Below, in pieces: positions 61,811 through 64,000 of a DNA stretch of 64,000 nucleotides (position 1 is the first letter of the stretch; each line of letters starts with the position of its first letter). The notes below the pieces were generated by a model, which worked only from the letters and a program-made list of their open reading frames with translations, had not been told where the DNA came from and ran no database searches. Both the position numbers and the translations under genes were made by a program. The stretch spans positions 434,001 through 498,000 of the forward strand of contig CBDEFY010000001.1 in the NCBI GenBank assembly GCA_965237595.1. The letters run 5' to 3'. This stretch comes from UBA9611 sp965237595 (GTDB lineage Bacteria > Chloroflexota > Dehalococcoidia > Lucifugimonadales > UBA3495).

Positions 61811-63064
61811 CTAGGCCGAGCGCAGCTCTTGCTTCAATACGCCGCCCGGCATGGCCAGAGCCGACAAGAAGCCCAAGAAGAATAGCCCGGCCGCGAAGAA
61901 GAACGCCGCGTGCCATCCCACGTACTCCACCAAGACTCCGGCGATGATTGACGCCATGGCGCCGAAGAAGGCGTTGCTGCCCCACATGAGTCCGATGAAT
62001 GTTCCCTCAAGACCCTTGCCTGCGGCAACGTCGATGGCCGCCGCTTGGGTGAGCGAGTTGACCGAGAACAAGAACAGCCCGAACAACAGAACCGAGATTG
62101 TCATGCCCGGCCCGTCTCCGCCCAGAGCCATGGTCACCGGGAAGATGACGGCAGTGCCCATGATGAACATTATTATGGGCTTTCTTCCGATGCGGTCCGA
62201 TAATGCTCCGAACAATGGCCCGGCGAAGATTCCCGGCGCCGCCAGCAGGGCTACGTGGAATCCGACCCAGAAGTTGCTCATGCCCAATTGGTCCGATAGG
62301 TATAGGGGAATCACCCAGAGCAGAGACCGGTCGCCCATGCCCCGCACAGCGGAGACCGTAAATATCCACCACATACCGGTGCCGTGGAAGGACTCCCGCA
62401 TGTCACGAATCTGAGTCCGGAACTTGGCCCCGTAATCGACGCCTTCAATCTTGGGACCCCCCACGTTGCGCAGTAAGAAAAATATGCCGACGGCGAAGAG
62501 AAGCAGTATTGGGGTTCCGCTGCCCACGATCCACCGCCAGCCGATGATCCCCAACAGGATTCCGACAATCAACGGGCCCAGCCAGTCGCCGATGTTTCCC
62601 GTAGAGCGGTGCATGGAGATGAACAAGCCCCGCCGGGTGGGGAACCGCTGGGCCAGTAGCCCCAGGGCAGGCGGGTGCCACAAAGCTGTTCCTGCTGAGG
62701 CCAAGGCCAGGGAAGCCAGAATTAGCTCGAAGGTGGGGGCGATGGACACCAAGAAATAACCGACGGCTATTAGGCTCATGCTGAAGGCTAGGATATGGGC
62801 TCGCCGGTGCTGGAACATGTCGACGAAGAATCCGCCGGTCATGCTGGTTGCGCCGCCGGAAAGCTGCCGCACCGCGTCCAGCAGTCCCGCCTGGATCGGG
62901 GCCAGTCCCAGGGCGATGTAGATCTGGGGGATAAGCACCAAGAAGGCGCGGCCGTACATGTGCTCCAGCGTGTGCGCGCCAATCAGGCTGGTAGCCATTA
63001 CCGAGTCTTTGGTGCGGTTGTATTCGGGGCTGGCGACCGTCTGTGGGTCTAAAGCTTCAGCCAA
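61811..63064 (-). CDS. MFS transporter
   Basis: A 417-residue major facilitator protein with around twelve hydrophobic helices. The segment AGTALWHPPALGLLAQRFPT and the loop FGALSDRIGRKPIIMFI are recognisable. It resembles the fosmidomycin-resistance/CynX-like MFS group with an N-terminal ATSLIGAHTLEHMYGRAFLV. Substrate unknown. It ends before the long palindrome and starts 145 bases from the asparaginase gene. Confidence 0.87.
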   Translation of the reverse strand: MAEALDPQTVASPEYNRTKDSVMATSLIGAHTLEHMYGRAFLVLIPQIYIALGLAPIQAGLLDAVRQLSGGATSMTGGFFVDMFQHRRAHILAFSMSLIAVGYFLVSIAPTFELILASLALASAGTALWHPPALGLLAQRFPTRRGLFISMHRSTGNIGDWLGPLIVGILLGIIGWRWIVGSGTPILLLFAVGIFFLLRNVGGPKIEGVDYGAKFRTQIRDMRESFHGTGMWWIFTVSAVRGMGDRSLLWVIPLYLSDQLGMSNFWVGFHVALLAAPGIFAGPLFGALSDRIGRKPIIMFIMGTAVIFPVTMALGGDGPGMTISVLLFGLFLFSVNSLTQAAAIDVAAGKGLEGTFIGLMWGSNAFFGAMASIIAGVLVEYVGWHAAFFFAAGLFFLGFLSALAMPGGVLKQELRSA

Positions 63065-63209
63065 TGATTCTGATCCCTTCTAAGTTGATACTGCGGGTGC
63101 TCAATAATGCCGAATCACGCGAAGGGCAGTATACATTGGCGGCCATACCGTAACCTAGTGCGAGGCAGCCGGGAAATCCGGTTAATGACCGGGGAATCTG
63201 GTGATGGGC

Positions 63210-64000
63210 TTAGTAGTCGTAGAAAAGTTGCTGCAACTCTTGACGGTCCTTGGTTACGGTCAACCCCAGCATCAATAGTATCCGGGCTTTCTGTGGCAGT
63301 AGGTTGTCTGAGACCATGAAGCCCTGTTGCTCCTTCTTCGGAGTGGTGACCACCCTGCCGGCGGTGGAGCGGGTAGCCAATACCACTGGGATGCCGTCAT
63401 CCACCAATCTGACCGCGGCGTCGACCACCGCCGGAGGGAACGTCCCGCCACCGAACCCGGCCAACACCAGTCCGTCGGAGCGGTTGTTGCGCACCGCGTC
63501 GACCAGCAGACCGTCGGCCCCGGCGTAAGAGTAGACGATGTCCACTCTGGGTAAGCTGGTCATGTCGTCCACTAGGAATGGGGTGTCAACGGTATGGCGG
63601 CGAAGCGGCGCCCGGTAGAACACCACCTTACCGTCCGCATCGGCATACCCCAAGAAGCCCAATTCATTGGGCCGGAAGGTCTCCACCCGGAAGGTGTTGG
63701 CCTTGGTTACGTCCCGGGCGCACTGAATCTCGTTGTTAAGCACCGTCAGCACCCCCAGGCCGCCGGCATCGGGACAGCCGGCGATTCGCACAGCGTCCAA
63801 CAGATTCAGGTCGGCGTCGGTGCTGAGGGCCGTGGGTGGGCGCATGGCCCCGGTAATCACCACCGGCTTGGATGACTTCACGGTCAAATGGAGGAAATAG
63901 GCAGTCTCCTCCAGGGTGGCGGTGCCGTGGGTGACGGCCACACCGGCCACGTCTGCTTCTTCCCGGAAAATCTCGTTGATGCGCCGGGCTAATCCCAGCC
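63210..64000 (-). CDS. Type I/II-like L-asparaginase (partial, 5' end off the right edge)
   Basis: At least 262 codons of an asparaginase-family protein; the N-terminal TGGTI threonine motif lies beyond the window. The second motif is VAVTHGTATLEETAYFLHL, where the family norm is HGTDTMEET, so Asp is replaced by Ala. The lysine of the triad is kept in CARDVTKANTFRVETF, and the C-terminal domain includes GLVLAGFGGGTFPP. The replaced Asp belongs to the usual Thr-Lys-Asp triad, so substrate or activity may differ. Confidence 0.85.
   Translation of the reverse strand, partial: LGLARRINEIFREEADVAGVAVTHGTATLEETAYFLHLTVKSSKPVVITGAMRPPTALSTDADLNLLDAVRIAGCPDAGGLGVLTVLNNEIQCARDVTKANTFRVETFRPNELGFLGYADADGKVVFYRAPLRRHTVDTPFLVDDMTSLPRVDIVYSYAGADGLLVDAVRNNRSDGLVLAGFGGGTFPPAVVDAAVRLVDDGIPVVLATRSTAGRVVTTPKKEQQGFMVSDNLLPQKARILLMLGLTVTKDRQELQQLFYDY

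Overview
The window looks like one contig of a Chloroflexota genome, probably a SAR202- or Dehalococcoidia-type lineage. This is inferred from gene content: a complex I operon, many flavin or F420 (LLM-type) oxidoreductases, CaiB, MmgE/PrpD and acyl-CoA dehydrogenase genes, GMC and Zn-alcohol dehydrogenases, TolB-like propeller lipoproteins with Pro/Thr linkers, and palindromic repeats common in that phylum. No rRNA, tRNA or CRISPR array was seen. Translation appears standard: TAA, TAG and TGA all end intact genes.

Layout. 1-4196 (minus): nuoA-B-C, two small HicB-like genes, nuoD and a partial nuoH, tightly packed with 1-13 nt overlaps. 4347-7435 (minus): a CinA/PncC-like domain fused to a nucleotidylyltransferase, a flavin-reductase-like protein and a propeller lipoprotein. 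7678-13127 (plus): amidohydrolase, an IS1182-type element, trmD, thioesterase and PHP phosphoesterase, ending in a possible structured RNA and a terminator. 13479-16493: a duplicated-domain lipoprotein broken by a 14-nt deletion, with an IS3-type element just upstream of its start. 17083-20792 (plus): DnaQ-DinG and an Ogg-type glycosylase. 20871-24400: an IS110 remnant, copy 1 of a two-gene rve-type IS, and a lipase-like lipoprotein whose end is cut by that IS. 24527-30296: alcohol dehydrogenase, two hydrolases, dihydropyrimidinase, a UbiE methyltransferase and a UbiA-like membrane protein. 30307-31851: IS copy 2. 31926-41321 (mostly minus): glucose dehydrogenase/GMC oxidoreductase/NAD(P)HX epimerase, then an acyl-CoA dehydrogenase, MmgE/PrpD, CaiB and LLM catabolic cluster. 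41513-46970 (plus): ferritin-like protein, a decayed LLM gene, an MBL hydrolase, a peptidase-like/GH105 fusion and a decayed Fe-alcohol dehydrogenase. 47109-55245: hydrolase, a ZU5-like/propeller gene split by a stop, HpcH aldolase, MFS, a BtuF-like gene broken by an IS end and a 72-bp duplication, flavin reductase, and a membrane protein with a late stop. 55365-64000: hydrolase, gyrA, a peptidase C26 protein, xdhC-mocA, MFS and a partial asparaginase.

Two themes stand out. First, several architectures are unusual: the HicB-like pair inside the nuo operon, the CinA-adenylyltransferase fusion and the peptidase-like/GH105 fusion. Second, gene decay and IS traffic are heavy: at least seven genes carry nonsense codons, frameshifts or insertions, and two IS copies share the same internal stop.
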